From positions 4,608,501 through 4,672,500 of the forward strand of contig NC_019748.1 in NCBI RefSeq assembly GCF_000317575.1: a stretch of 64,000 nt of DNA. The letters run 5' to 3'. The stretch is from Stanieria cyanosphaera PCC 7437 (GTDB taxonomy: Bacteria; Cyanobacteriota; Cyanobacteriia; Cyanobacteriales; Xenococcaceae). A program made the translations under genes and the position numbers. The notes under the pieces are model-generated. The model saw nothing but the letters and a program-made list of their open reading frames with translations. It was not told the DNA's origin and made no database searches. This document shows positions 46,157 through 56,365 of the stretch, one piece after another. Numbering within the stretch: position 1 is the stretch's first letter; every line of letters starts with the position of its first letter.

Positions 46157-47149
46157 ATGCAGTTAGTTAAAGATATTGGTGAACAAGGATTACTCGCCAA
46201 ACTACAGCTTTTTTGTGACGCTGAGATTGTTGGTGATGATGGGGCAATACTAGCTCTTCAACCTAAACACCAATTAGTGGTGACAACAGATGTCTTAGTT
46301 GATCAAATTCATTTTTGCGATCGCACTACCACTGCTTTTGATGTGGGTTGGCGTGCAGCAGCAGCTAATCTTTCAGATTTGGCAGCGATGGGAGCTAGTC
46401 CTTTAGGAATTACAGTTGGTTTAGCTTTACCTGGAGAAGTTACTATCGCTTGGGTAGAAGAACTTTATCAGGGTTTATTTGAATGTTTACAGCAATTTAA
46501 TACTCCAATTGTCGGAGGAGATCTTTGTCGTTCTTCTGTCACTACGGTTAGTATTACTGCTTTAGGGGAAGTCACCCCAGATAAAATCATTCGTCGTAGC
46601 AATGCTCAAGTCGGTGATGCAGTCGTAATTACTGGCTATCATGGGCTTTCACGGGCTGGTTTAGAATTGTTACTCAATCCTACTTTAGGTAAAAACCTTG
46701 ACCGCCAAGAAAAAGAATTTTTAATTCAAGCTCATCAAAAACCTCAACCCAGATTAGACGTAATTTCCAAGCTACAAAAAATTGATTGTTCCTCAATAGA
46801 GATCGCAGGAATGGATAGTAGTGATGGTTTAGCCGATGCTATTGTACAAATTTGTCGTTCCAGTAAAGTTGGTGCCATCATAGAAGCAAATACAATTTTA
46901 CTACAGCCTAGTTTGTTTAAACTAGTTGACTCAAAGCAAGTTTGGGAGTGGATCTTGTATGGCGGAGAAGATTTTGAGCTAGTTCTTTGTTTGCCTTTTC
47001 AATTTGCTCAAGCTTTAATTAACCAGTTAAATACAGGTGCAGCTATTATTGGACAAATTACTGCTGAAGAACAAGTAGTTTTGACAGATAGTAACAAGTC
47101 AAATTTTTCCCAAGTATTAACTTTAGCTAAAGGATTCCAACACTTTTGA
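46157..47149 (+). CDS. thiL: thiamine-monophosphate kinase
   Basis: 330 residues. GDDGAILALQPKHQLVVTTDVLVDQIHF near the start, LSDLAAMGA, and GMDSSDGLADAI carry the ThiL metal and nucleotide aspartates. It phosphorylates thiamine monophosphate to the diphosphate. No thiamine riboswitch was noticed upstream. A 330 bp spacer separates it from the downstream sensor kinase. Confidence 0.95.
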   Translation: MQLVKDIGEQGLLAKLQLFCDAEIVGDDGAILALQPKHQLVVTTDVLVDQIHFCDRTTTAFDVGWRAAAANLSDLAAMGASPLGITVGLALPGEVTIAWVEELYQGLFECLQQFNTPIVGGDLCRSSVTTVSITALGEVTPDKIIRRSNAQVGDAVVITGYHGLSRAGLELLLNPTLGKNLDRQEKEFLIQAHQKPQPRLDVISKLQKIDCSSIEIAGMDSSDGLADAIVQICRSSKVGAIIEANTILLQPSLFKLVDSKQVWEWILYGGEDFELVLCLPFQFAQALINQLNTGAAIIGQITAEEQVVLTDSNKSNFSQVLTLAKGFQHF

Positions 47150-47478
47150 ATTTTAATGTTTAATTCAAATGAAATCCAAAAATTACTAGCATTGCGCTGG
47201 TAGAAATAAGCTCAAAATGGGAATGCTAGGTCTGTAAGGAGCAGTTAAGCGAGTTTGTTGAATAGCTTAAGTCTAAAGCCAACAAACTTTGAATTGTGAG
47301 GAAGTGATCAATTTAGACAAACGTTAAAATGGTCTATTCAATTTTTTGAATCTTCTTCATCTACTTGACAACCTTGACGGAGTGCGCTCCGCGCCCCGTC
47401 TGGGATAACAACCTTAGCGTTGATAAGCTGGGGAAGACCCCTCACCTGATTTAGGAGCAGGAATATTTAGCTGATACT
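47150..47478. other. 329 bp intergenic region with a hairpin and a reverse repeat copy
   Basis: It contains a 9 bp perfect stem AGTTTGTTG (47252-47260) and CAACAAACT (47280-47288), a reversed copy of the GC-rich repeat core (CGCTCCGCGCC at 47385-47395) and GGGGAAGACCCC. No gene is seen. Confidence 0.6.
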
Positions 47479-49470
47479 ATGCCACATTTAGCAGAATCAT
47501 ATCAGATTAAAGAACAAATAATTCAGGTCATCTTGACTGACTCCAATTCCCAAACTATCTTGTCTCATATAGCCGGTCAGATAGGTAACTTTTTTCAGGT
47601 TGATGGTTGTGCTGTCATTTACACCCCTAGTACTTCGGCTAATAACAGTCAAATAGGTATTTGGTCTGGACAAAATTTCACGCTTGATTGCCAAGCAATA
47701 TTAGATTTTTATCAGCAGTTTGAGCATCGAGATTCTGATCGTGATCAAGGCATGGAAGTTTCTTGTACACACAACCCTTTATCTAGCTGTGGACTCCATC
47801 TATTCAAAGACAGTTTAAAGAAGTCTTTTGCGAGCGCAGATTTAAGTAAAGAATCTCTCAGTTGGTTAACAATTGAAGAGCGAGAAAAGTTTCCCATTCA
47901 AGCTTTATTAGGCATGGTTATTAACGACCGCGTCAAGGGAGCAATTTTACTATTTAAATCTCAGCCCTATCAATGGAATAGTTCCGAACACTTATTATTG
48001 CAATCAGTTTCAGAATCCGTGGTAATTGCTTTTTCTCAAATTCAACTACAACAACAAGCACAACTGAAAACTAGATATCAAACTCTCCTCAACCACCTCA
48101 GCAGAGAAATGAGTCAAATATCAGATTTAAATTCTTTGCTGAATTTAACTTTGGCAGAAATTGGCAAAGCTCTTGGGGTAGATCGTGGTCTAATTTTCAT
48201 GCTTAAATACAAAGACCCACTCTTGGCACAAAAAAACCGTCATCGACTTAAAGCTACCGTACAATTGAATTATCATTGGTTGCAACAACCATCAAGCGAT
48301 CGCCATAAGCTTAATTATTCTTTTAACTTAACTGATTCTGCTTGGCTTGAACGAGCAATTCAACAAGCACCTCAACCATTAGCAATTTCGGATCATGCCG
48401 TTTTTCCAGATTTTAGCGACCCTAATTTACCCGAATTTTTTAGAGCCGAGAATTCGTCTTCCTTGTTAATTATGCCTCTAATGGGAAGTGTAACTAGCGA
48501 ATCTCAATCTTCTTTAGTCTTAGGATTTTTAGTATTACAACAAAATCAACCCAGATTGTGGTTGAGCGATGAATTAGATTTAATTAACTGGATTGCTATT
48601 CAAATTAGCACTTCTTTGATTCATCAACAAACCTTAACTCAAGTACAGTCAATTGTTGAAGAAAGAACGGCTCAACTGAAATGGAGTTTGGATGTTCAAG
48701 CGAAATTATCCGAAAAAATGCGCCAGCAAATTGACCAATTACGGCAATTAAACGAGCTTAAAGATGATTTTCTTAGTAGCATGAGTCATGAGTTAAAAAC
48801 TCCTTTAACAAGCATGAAGATTGCCATTAAGATGTTACGTCAACCTCAATTATCTGAAGAACTGCGAGAAAAATATTTAAATATTCTTGAACAGGAATGG
48901 CATCGGGAATATAACTTAATTAAAGATTTGTTAACTCTACAACAAGTAGAATCAGGCGAATTTAGTTTCCATCCTCAAGAATTAAATTTAAACCAAATTA
49001 TTGGTGAATTGGCTGAAGCTTTTACTAAAAAATGGCAGTTTGATAAAGGATTAACCCTCAAAACTAATTTGTCTGACTCAGAACTTAAATTTTATACTGA
49101 TTCTGAAAGTTTACAGCATATTTTAACGGAATTACTATTAAACGCTGGTAAATATTCTGATCCAGATACTACTATCGATTTGCAAGCAGAATGTCATCCG
49201 ACTTTGCAAGGACAAACCATGACTATTGTAATTGTCAATCGTGGTGCTGGTATTACACCAGAAGAATTACCTCATATTTTTGATAAGTTTCGTCGAGGCA
49301 AAGGAGTTACGAATCGTGCCGTACCTGGTACTGGTTTAGGTTTGGCTTTGGTAAAATATTTAGTCGAGCATCTCAACGGCTCAATTGAGGTTACTAGTGA
49401 ACCAGTGGAGCATTCTACCGTGTTTTTAACTACTTTTACGATTAAATTACCTCAGTTGCAAATAGTTTAA
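47479..49470 (+). CDS. cytosolic GAF-domain sensor histidine kinase
   Basis: 663 residues. Two GAF-like regions (~20-195 and ~210-390), a short coiled coil, HisKA with the phosphoacceptor H437 in SSMSHELKTPLTSMK, and HATPase to the end (NLKDLL, then GAGITPEELPHIFDKFRRG and TGLGLALV). No transmembrane segments and no conserved Cys-linked bilin motif that I can point to, so the signal is probably a soluble ligand. No response regulator lies next to it. It may be transcribed with the AarF kinase 81 bp downstream. Confidence 0.87.
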   Translation: MPHLAESYQIKEQIIQVILTDSNSQTILSHIAGQIGNFFQVDGCAVIYTPSTSANNSQIGIWSGQNFTLDCQAILDFYQQFEHRDSDRDQGMEVSCTHNPLSSCGLHLFKDSLKKSFASADLSKESLSWLTIEEREKFPIQALLGMVINDRVKGAILLFKSQPYQWNSSEHLLLQSVSESVVIAFSQIQLQQQAQLKTRYQTLLNHLSREMSQISDLNSLLNLTLAEIGKALGVDRGLIFMLKYKDPLLAQKNRHRLKATVQLNYHWLQQPSSDRHKLNYSFNLTDSAWLERAIQQAPQPLAISDHAVFPDFSDPNLPEFFRAENSSSLLIMPLMGSVTSESQSSLVLGFLVLQQNQPRLWLSDELDLINWIAIQISTSLIHQQTLTQVQSIVEERTAQLKWSLDVQAKLSEKMRQQIDQLRQLNELKDDFLSSMSHELKTPLTSMKIAIKMLRQPQLSEELREKYLNILEQEWHREYNLIKDLLTLQQVESGEFSFHPQELNLNQIIGELAEAFTKKWQFDKGLTLKTNLSDSELKFYTDSESLQHILTELLLNAGKYSDPDTTIDLQAECHPTLQGQTMTIVIVNRGAGITPEELPHIFDKFRRGKGVTNRAVPGTGLGLALVKYLVEHLNGSIEVTSEPVEHSTVFLTTFTIKLPQLQIV

Positions 49471-49551
49471 TGGCTTTAGTTATTAAAGCTATACTTTATA
49501 CTTGTTAAATATTAATTACCTTAAAAGTGAGCATAAGAATAGCGAATTTTT

Positions 49552-51252
49552 ATGAATCAGCAGGGCAAAATCATGCTTAAAAAGACCAACCTGCCTCAGT
49601 CATCTAAGGCTAATTATCGCTATTCACCATTTACTCGCCAGTTAATGATCTTTCAGGTTGCTATCAGATTACTTTTGTTTTTGTGGCAAGATCGATTAAC
49701 TGGAAATAATTCTAGTCGACAAAGACATCGAAGAGCGAAATGGTTGGTTAAAAAATTGCTGATTTTAGGGCCAACTTTTATTAAAATTGGACAGGCTTTA
49801 TCAACTCGTGCTGATCTGATTCCTTTAGAATATGTGCAGGAATTAAGTTTATTACAAGACCGAGTTCCGCCTTTTAGTTCAGAGTTAGCAGTAGCAGTAA
49901 TTGAAGCAGAATTAGGGAAACCTTTATATACTTTATTTAGGGATTTTGAATCAATTCCTTTGGCTGCTGCTTCTTTAGGACAAGTACATAAAGCAAGATT
50001 GCATACAGGCGAAGATGTCGTTGTTAAAATTCAACGTCCTGGTTTAGAAGCATTATTTAATCTTGATTTTGAACTTTTACATCGTTTAGTTAGATTGGGT
50101 AATCGATTTTTGCCTAAGCTAAGAAAGTATAATTTGGAAGCAATTTATCAAGAGTTTTTTGAGCTTTTATACCAAGAAATAGATTATATTCACGAAGGAA
50201 AAAATGCCGACCGCTTTCGAGAAAATTTTAGAACTTATAATCGTGTTTTAGTACCTCAAGTTTATTGGGAATATACAACTAAAAAAGTTTTAACTCTTGA
50301 ATATGTTCCAGGAATCAAAATAGACGATCGCCCTACTTTAGAAGCAAGTCAAATAAATACAAAAGACGTAATTCAATTAGGTATTACTTGTTATCTTAAA
50401 CAACTATTAGAAGATGGCTTTTTTCAATCGGATCCCCATCCAGGAAATATGGCAGTAAGTCGCAGGGGAGAAATTATTTTTTATGATTTTGGCACGATGG
50501 CAGAAGTTAAAGCGATCGCACAAGATCAAATGGTAAAAACTTTTTTTGCTGTTTTAAAAAAGGATACTGATGAAGTAATTCAAACTTTAATTTATATGGG
50601 GTTAATTGAACCAGTTGCAGACATGACTCCAATAAAAAGAATGGTTAATTTTTTATTAGAAGAATTTCGAGATAAACCAATTGATGTAAGAGCATTTGAA
50701 CAGTTAAGTGGTGAAATTTATTTAATGTTTGAACAGCAGCCATTTCGTTTACCACCACAAATGACTTTTATTATCAAATCTTTAACTACTTTGGATGGGA
50801 TCGCTCGCGCTCTCGATCCTCAATATAATCTTTTAGCAGCAGCACAACCTTTTCTCAAAAATATTGCTTTTACTCAACAACAGGGAAATTTATTAGGAAC
50901 TTTAGCTAAGCAAACTAAGAATTTTATTCAATATAAATTAAATCAACCAAGTCGTACTGAGTTATCAATTAATCGTTTGGAATCTCGTTTAGAATTAGGA
51001 GAATTGCAAGTCCGTGTTCGTTCTTTAGAAAGCGAGCGTGCTTTAAAAAAAATTCAGTTAGGAATTAAAAGTTTAATTTATACTTGTTTAGCAGGTTTCA
51101 CTTTAATTGCAGCAGCAATTTTGTTGGTTGGTACTTATAAACAAGTTGCTTTAATTTTGTTTGGTTTGTCAGGTTTGTGGTTTTTATTATTATTAAAATC
51201 TTTAATTAATTTAGCTTTTCAAGAAAAAGTAGATAAAATTATTCAAAAATAA
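49552..51252 (+). CDS. AarF/UbiB/ABC1-type atypical kinase
   Basis: 566 residues. The ABC1 signature KIGQALSTRADLIP lies near residue 79, AAASLGQVHKARL is the Ala-rich loop, and the catalytic region has DPHPGNMAV and YDFGTMAE. The last ~50 residues form one or two membrane helices. Members support quinone or prenyl-lipid metabolism. ATG at 49552 is retained; ATG at 49573 (MLKKT) is an alternative. Confidence 0.92.
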   Translation: MNQQGKIMLKKTNLPQSSKANYRYSPFTRQLMIFQVAIRLLLFLWQDRLTGNNSSRQRHRRAKWLVKKLLILGPTFIKIGQALSTRADLIPLEYVQELSLLQDRVPPFSSELAVAVIEAELGKPLYTLFRDFESIPLAAASLGQVHKARLHTGEDVVVKIQRPGLEALFNLDFELLHRLVRLGNRFLPKLRKYNLEAIYQEFFELLYQEIDYIHEGKNADRFRENFRTYNRVLVPQVYWEYTTKKVLTLEYVPGIKIDDRPTLEASQINTKDVIQLGITCYLKQLLEDGFFQSDPHPGNMAVSRRGEIIFYDFGTMAEVKAIAQDQMVKTFFAVLKKDTDEVIQTLIYMGLIEPVADMTPIKRMVNFLLEEFRDKPIDVRAFEQLSGEIYLMFEQQPFRLPPQMTFIIKSLTTLDGIARALDPQYNLLAAAQPFLKNIAFTQQQGNLLGTLAKQTKNFIQYKLNQPSRTELSINRLESRLELGELQVRVRSLESERALKKIQLGIKSLIYTCLAGFTLIAAAILLVGTYKQVALILFGLSGLWFLLLLKSLINLAFQEKVDKIIQK

Positions 51253-51458
51253 TTGTTAATTTCTAGTTGATAATTGATAGAAAATCCGATTACCAAATTA
51301 CACATTTATTAATGCCCATGACTGAAAAACAGCAAGGGTTGTACAATTATTGTTTGTAGGTTATGTAAATAAAATTTGGTATGATAACTTGTAACAAACA
51401 TTTTCAACGATTTGTTCAATATAAAATGGTGATTATAATTGAATATTTTTGCTTTAGA

Positions 51459-52016
51459 CTAAGGGTTATCATCATAGTCATGTGCAAGTGAAAGAGAAAA
51501 TTTTACAAGTTGCTCATATTCCTCCTGCTCCATAATTTCATTCTGTTCTTCAATTTCTGCTTCAGTTAAACCGAATACAGCTTTTCTAACTTTTGTAGCT
51601 AGATTTTCCAAATTTTCTTCAAATGAATGAGTACTGAATAATTCTAAATCTTCACAATCATATTTACTTGCTTTTTCCTCTATCTGTTTCATAAAGTCAA
51701 TGGCTTTGTTTTCGCTTTCAATAAACTTTAATCTAAAATATTGATCTTTTTCTTTTTCAGTTAAAATATGTAAAATATAATACTTTGATGTTAACCCTTC
51801 AGGAAGCAAGCAATTAAATAAAAATCCAAATTTACCTTTATAATAATCGTTTAATGTTTTGAAAACATCCCATAAACAAGATAAATAAAATTCTTTTGGA
51901 TAATTTTTATTTTCATCTTCAAAAGAATCTACATCTAAAAGAGATTGCCATTTATATTTATCCAATAAATGTTTGAGGTAAAATAACTGTGATGGTGGCA
52001 ATAGTTTCTCATCCAT
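51459..52016 (-). CDS. uncharacterised acidic helical protein
   Basis: 185 residues, rich in Glu, Lys, Leu and Phe. The C-terminal half is strongly acidic (EAEIEEQNEIMEQEEYEQL) and probably helical. No motif or family recognised. It is a lone minus-strand gene between two long plus-strand genes, in AT-rich DNA, and codon use leans even more to A/T than its neighbours, so a later arrival is possible. The frame is clean, so I accept it as real with modest confidence. Confidence 0.55.
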   Translation of the reverse strand: MDEKLLPPSQLFYLKHLLDKYKWQSLLDVDSFEDENKNYPKEFYLSCLWDVFKTLNDYYKGKFGFLFNCLLPEGLTSKYYILHILTEKEKDQYFRLKFIESENKAIDFMKQIEEKASKYDCEDLELFSTHSFEENLENLATKVRKAVFGLTEAEIEEQNEIMEQEEYEQLVKFSLSLAHDYDDNP

Positions 52017-52345
52017 ATTTTTTATTTTTTCTAGTTTTTTACATTAATAAGAATAATTTGATAAATCTAATCTAACTTTTGACTAGGAACTAGTTGTGCG
52101 ATCTGGATCGCATCCAATTCGAGATATGCATTCATGAATGATATTATTTAGATATCTCCGAAAACGATACAAAGTTTGAGCTGTATTATTTAAAATTTCA
52201 AGCGATCACGTATGATAGCTGTAAGAAAAACTAGATGAATTATTGTTAAAATTATCTGCTGATATTTTGGGTTATTTAGCCTAAATCTTTTAATTTACCG
52301 ACTAAATTTCCGTTACTGGTTATCAGTCAACTATCAACCATAATT
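52017..52345. other. 329 bp divergent spacer with palindromes
   Basis: It lies between the minus-strand hypothetical gene and tex. It has GCGATCTGGATCGC (52098-52111, nearly perfect palindrome) and a nested GAGATAT...ATATCTC hairpin (52121-52158) around CATTCATGAATG. No gene is seen. Confidence 0.55.
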
Positions 52346-54514
52346 ATGATTGACATCGAACAAATTATCTCTACAGAATATTCTTTACCTCGACAAAATG
52401 TTAGTAATGCTTTAGCTTTATGGCAAGAAGGAGCAACTATTCCGTTTATTGCTCGTTATCGTAAAGAAAAAACTGGTTCATTAGATGAAGTGCAACTGAG
52501 AAATATTTTTGAACGCTATACTTATTTAACCGAATTAGAGCAACGCAAACAAACTATTTTAGATGCGATCGCTTCTCAAAATAAATTAACAGAATCTCTC
52601 CACAATCAAATTAATACTTGTCTCAATAAAACTGAATTAGAAGACCTTTATTTACCTTATAAACCAAAGCGAAGAACTAAGGCTACTATTGCTAAAGAAA
52701 AAGGATTAGAACCTTTAGCTCTATTAATTCAATCTTATAATCAACCCAAAACTTCTCCTAATCTATCTTTAACTCAAGCAGCAACTCAATATGTTGATGA
52801 GTCTAAAGGCGTAAAAACCGAGGAAGAAGCCTTAAGTGGAGCAGCAGATATTTTAGCGGAATTAGTAGCAGAAAAAGCAGAAATTAGAGCTTATTTACGT
52901 GATTATTTGCTCAAACAAGGTGTTTTTGTGGCTCGGATCAAAGATGAGCATCCCGAAGGCAGTACTAAATACGAAATGTATCGCAACTATCAATGCAGCC
53001 TCAGCAAAATTCCCCCTCACAATATTTTGGCTTTGTATCGAGGAGAAGCAGAAGGCATTTTAACAGTAGAAATTGCTTTTGAAGAAGCAGAAGTATTAAA
53101 TTATTTAGAATCACAAGAAATTAACACTAAAGTAGTAGAAATTCGCGATTTTTATCGTAAAATGCTCAAAGATTCTTTTAATCGTTTGATTAAACCTGCT
53201 TTAATTAGAGAAGTAAGAGCGGATCGCAAACAATACGCTGACAACGAATCAATTAAAACCTTTGAAGCCAATTTACGCAACTTATTGTTAGCACCTCCCG
53301 CAGGAATGAAACCAACTATGGCTATAGATCCTGGGTTTCGGACTGGTTGTAAAGTAGCAATTCTCGATCAAACAGGGCAATTTCTGGAATATCAAGCCAT
53401 TTTTCCCCATTCTGGTGACCAAAAACGACAACAAGCTGCCAAAATAATCATCAGTTTAATTAACAAATATCAGATAGAATTAATTGCGATCGGTAATGGT
53501 ACTGCTTCGCGAGAAAGCGATCAGTTTATTTCAGAAATTTTTCAAGATTTAAAGTCTAAACCTATTAAAGTAATTGTTAATGAATCTGGTGCTTCTGTTT
53601 ATTCTGCTAGTGAAGTAGCACGCGCTGAATTTCCCGATTTAGATGTTACTGTTAGGGGAGCAATTAGTATAGGCAGAAGATTACAAGATCCTTTAGCAGA
53701 GTTAGTTAAAATTGATCCCAAATCAATTGGAGTGGGACAATATCAACACGATGTCGATCAAAAATTACTTCAAACTAAATTAGCCGAAACTGTAGAAAGT
53801 TGTGTTAATTATGTAGGAGTAGATTTAAATACTGCCTCTAAAGAATTACTAGTGTTTGTTTCAGGAATTACCCCAACAATTGCCAATAATATTGTTAGCT
53901 ATCGCAATCAAAAAGGTAAGTTTAATAATCGACGAGAGCTACTAAAAATTCCTAAACTGGGAGCAAAAACTTTTGAACAAGCAGCAGGTTTCTTACGCAT
54001 CCGCGATGGTGATTTTCCTTTAGATAATACAGCCGTTCATCCTGAAAGTTATCCCTTAGTTAAAAAACTACTGACTGCTTTAAACATTCCTTTAGAACAA
54101 ATCAATCAAGCTGGTAATCGCCTCAATAACCTTAATCTTAATCAATTTATTACTGATACAATTGGTTTACCTACTTTACAAGATGCGATCGCAGAATTAA
54201 AAAAACCTGGTAGAGATCCTAGAGAACAATTTCAATACGCAACTTTTAGAGCAGAAATTACAGAAATTACCCATCTTAAACCAGGAATGATTTTAGAAGG
54301 TATAGTCACTAATGTAGTGAATTTTGGAGCTTTTGTCGATCTTGGTGTGCATCAAGATGGATTGGTACATATTTCTGAATTAGCGGCTCGATTTGTCTCA
54401 GATCCTAATGAAATTATTAAAGTTGGTCAGGTAGTTAAGGTCAAAGTTTTAGATGTTAACGAAAAATTAAAAAGAATTGCTTTATCAATCAAAGCTGTTA
54501 CAAATCTCAATTAA
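52346..54514 (+). CDS. tex: Tex family RNA-binding protein
   Basis: 722 residues. The N-terminal Tex core has ARYRKEKTGSLDEVQLR; the central YqgF-like domain includes AIDPGFRTGCKVAILD; a helix-hairpin-helix lies near residue 500 and the C-terminal S1 domain starts near 650 (LEGIVTNVVNFGAFVDLGVHQDG). It acts on RNA and transcription complexes. Length matches the family. Confidence 0.95.
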   Translation: MIDIEQIISTEYSLPRQNVSNALALWQEGATIPFIARYRKEKTGSLDEVQLRNIFERYTYLTELEQRKQTILDAIASQNKLTESLHNQINTCLNKTELEDLYLPYKPKRRTKATIAKEKGLEPLALLIQSYNQPKTSPNLSLTQAATQYVDESKGVKTEEEALSGAADILAELVAEKAEIRAYLRDYLLKQGVFVARIKDEHPEGSTKYEMYRNYQCSLSKIPPHNILALYRGEAEGILTVEIAFEEAEVLNYLESQEINTKVVEIRDFYRKMLKDSFNRLIKPALIREVRADRKQYADNESIKTFEANLRNLLLAPPAGMKPTMAIDPGFRTGCKVAILDQTGQFLEYQAIFPHSGDQKRQQAAKIIISLINKYQIELIAIGNGTASRESDQFISEIFQDLKSKPIKVIVNESGASVYSASEVARAEFPDLDVTVRGAISIGRRLQDPLAELVKIDPKSIGVGQYQHDVDQKLLQTKLAETVESCVNYVGVDLNTASKELLVFVSGITPTIANNIVSYRNQKGKFNNRRELLKIPKLGAKTFEQAAGFLRIRDGDFPLDNTAVHPESYPLVKKLLTALNIPLEQINQAGNRLNNLNLNQFITDTIGLPTLQDAIAELKKPGRDPREQFQYATFRAEITEITHLKPGMILEGIVTNVVNFGAFVDLGVHQDGLVHISELAARFVSDPNEIIKVGQVVKVKVLDVNEKLKRIALSIKAVTNLN

Positions 54515-54589
54515 CATGACTTAGTTTCAGTATGAATAACTAGATTGTTTGGAGAACTTTTAATCTGAAGCTGAAACATTAATTTAATC

Positions 54590-56365
54590 ATGACTACAAC
54601 CAAGATTGGCTGGCAACGGTTGACACTTTTTTCAAAATTTCAATGTGTTAAACTTTTCTCCTTTTGGTTGTCGGGTTTAGCTTGCTTAAGCCATAATCTT
54701 CAACCTCTTAAAGCAGAAGTTAATAATTTAGGCAAAATCCCCAAACAACTTCAACAGCCATTAAATCTACCTCAAAATTCAGAATCTCTCTTGAATGTTT
54801 CTCCTGCTTCATCTTTACTACCTACACCACCAAATATTCCCCAATCAATTATTGTCAAAAAATTTAAAGTCATTGGCAGTACAGTTTTTACTCAACAAGA
54901 ATTAGCAGCAGCAACTGCATTTTATCAAAACCGTCCTTTAAGCTTATCCGAACTTTTTCAAGCTCGTTCTGCCATTACTAAATTATATAGCGATCGCGGT
55001 TATCTTAATTCTGGTGCTTATATTCCTCCTCAAGAACTTCAAAACGGAGTCGTTACCATTGCTATTAAAGAAGGAGAGTTAGAAGGAATTAATGTGACAG
55101 GGACTAAACGCCTCAATCCTAATTACATTGTTTCTCGTTTGCAAACTGCTGGTCAAACACCAGTTAAAGTAGAAGCTCTTTTAGAAGCATTACAAATGCT
55201 GCGCCTGAATCCTTTAATTAAAAATATTTCGGCAGAATTATCAGCAGGTGTTCGTCCTGGTACAAGTTTACTAGAAGTTCAGATCGAGGAAGCAGATGCT
55301 TTTAGTGTAGAAACAACCTTTGATAATGCTCGTAGTCCTAGCGTCGGCACAAATCGTCGTCAAATTGGTTTAACTCATAAGAATTTGTTTGGTTTTGGTG
55401 ATCAATTTTCTTTTGGTTACACCAATACTGATGGTAGCGATGCAATTGATTTAGCTTATGCTCTACCACTCAACCCCAAAAATGGTACGCTCAAGTTGGC
55501 TTATGGTAATAACTCTAACAATGTCATTGAAAAACCTTTCAATCCTTTAGATATTGAATCCTTATCCCGTTATTATGAATTAAGTTGGCGACAGCCTTTG
55601 ATTAATCGACCTAATCAAGAACTAGCTTTAGGTTTCTCTTTTTCTCGTCAAGAAAGCGAAACTTCTTTATTAGACATTCCCTTTGCGTTGTCTCGCGGTG
55701 CAGATGAAGCAGGAAAAACCAAGATCTCTGCGTTACGTTTGTTTCAAGAGTTGGTTAATCGAGACGAACAACAAGTTTTTGCGTTAAGTTCTCAATTTAG
55801 TATTGGATTAGATTGGTTTAATGCTACTTCTAATGAAGATCTTCAGACATATGTAGCATTTGACTCAAACTTAGGTGATGTTTCCTCTCCCGATAGTACC
55901 TTTTTTGCTTGGCGAGGACAATCTCAATGGGTGCGTCGTTTAGATGAAGATTTTCTTTTGTTACTACGAGGAGATCTGCAATTAGCCACCACTGCCTTAG
56001 TACCATTAGAACAATTTCGTTTGGGTGGAGTAGATAGTGTCCGTGGTTATCGTCAAGATTTATTGTTAGGAGATAACGGCCTATTTGCTTCGGCAGAACT
56101 AAGAATTCCACTCTTCCGTGTCCAAAAACTCGATGGAATCATGCAATTGACTCCCTTTTTCGATCTTGGTACAGTTTGGAATAGTGATGATGTTCCAATT
56201 GAGCAAGATTTTCTGTCTGCGGTAGGAATTGGTTTAAACTTTTCAGCAGGTAATCGTCTTAATGCTCGTCTCGACTGGGGTATCCCGTTGGTGAATTTAG
56301 AAAACTCAGGCAATTCTTTACAGGAAAACGGAGTTTATTTTTCAATCAATTATAATTTCCTTTAA
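54590..56365 (+). CDS. ShlB/FhaC-type outer-membrane protein (TpsB)
   Basis: 591 residues. The N-terminus carries a hydrophobic segment (FSFWLSGLACL) that serves as a signal peptide, POTRA repeats from ~91 (FKVIGSTVFTQQELAAA) and ~170, and a beta-barrel from ~235 with SVRGY at R485, the TpsB motif 3. It should export a two-partner-secretion exoprotein across the outer membrane. No TpsA gene is present within the window. It follows tex by 75 bp but is likely separately transcribed. Confidence 0.9.
   Translation: MTTTKIGWQRLTLFSKFQCVKLFSFWLSGLACLSHNLQPLKAEVNNLGKIPKQLQQPLNLPQNSESLLNVSPASSLLPTPPNIPQSIIVKKFKVIGSTVFTQQELAAATAFYQNRPLSLSELFQARSAITKLYSDRGYLNSGAYIPPQELQNGVVTIAIKEGELEGINVTGTKRLNPNYIVSRLQTAGQTPVKVEALLEALQMLRLNPLIKNISAELSAGVRPGTSLLEVQIEEADAFSVETTFDNARSPSVGTNRRQIGLTHKNLFGFGDQFSFGYTNTDGSDAIDLAYALPLNPKNGTLKLAYGNNSNNVIEKPFNPLDIESLSRYYELSWRQPLINRPNQELALGFSFSRQESETSLLDIPFALSRGADEAGKTKISALRLFQELVNRDEQQVFALSSQFSIGLDWFNATSNEDLQTYVAFDSNLGDVSSPDSTFFAWRGQSQWVRRLDEDFLLLLRGDLQLATTALVPLEQFRLGGVDSVRGYRQDLLLGDNGLFASAELRIPLFRVQKLDGIMQLTPFFDLGTVWNSDDVPIEQDFLSAVGIGLNFSAGNRLNARLDWGIPLVNLENSGNSLQENGVYFSINYNFL

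Noticed and set aside
46157-47478. Thiamine (TPP) riboswitch near thiL
   Set aside because: No CTGAGA / ACCTGATCTGG-type conserved elements could be found upstream of thiL; the hairpin at 47252-47288 lies downstream of it.
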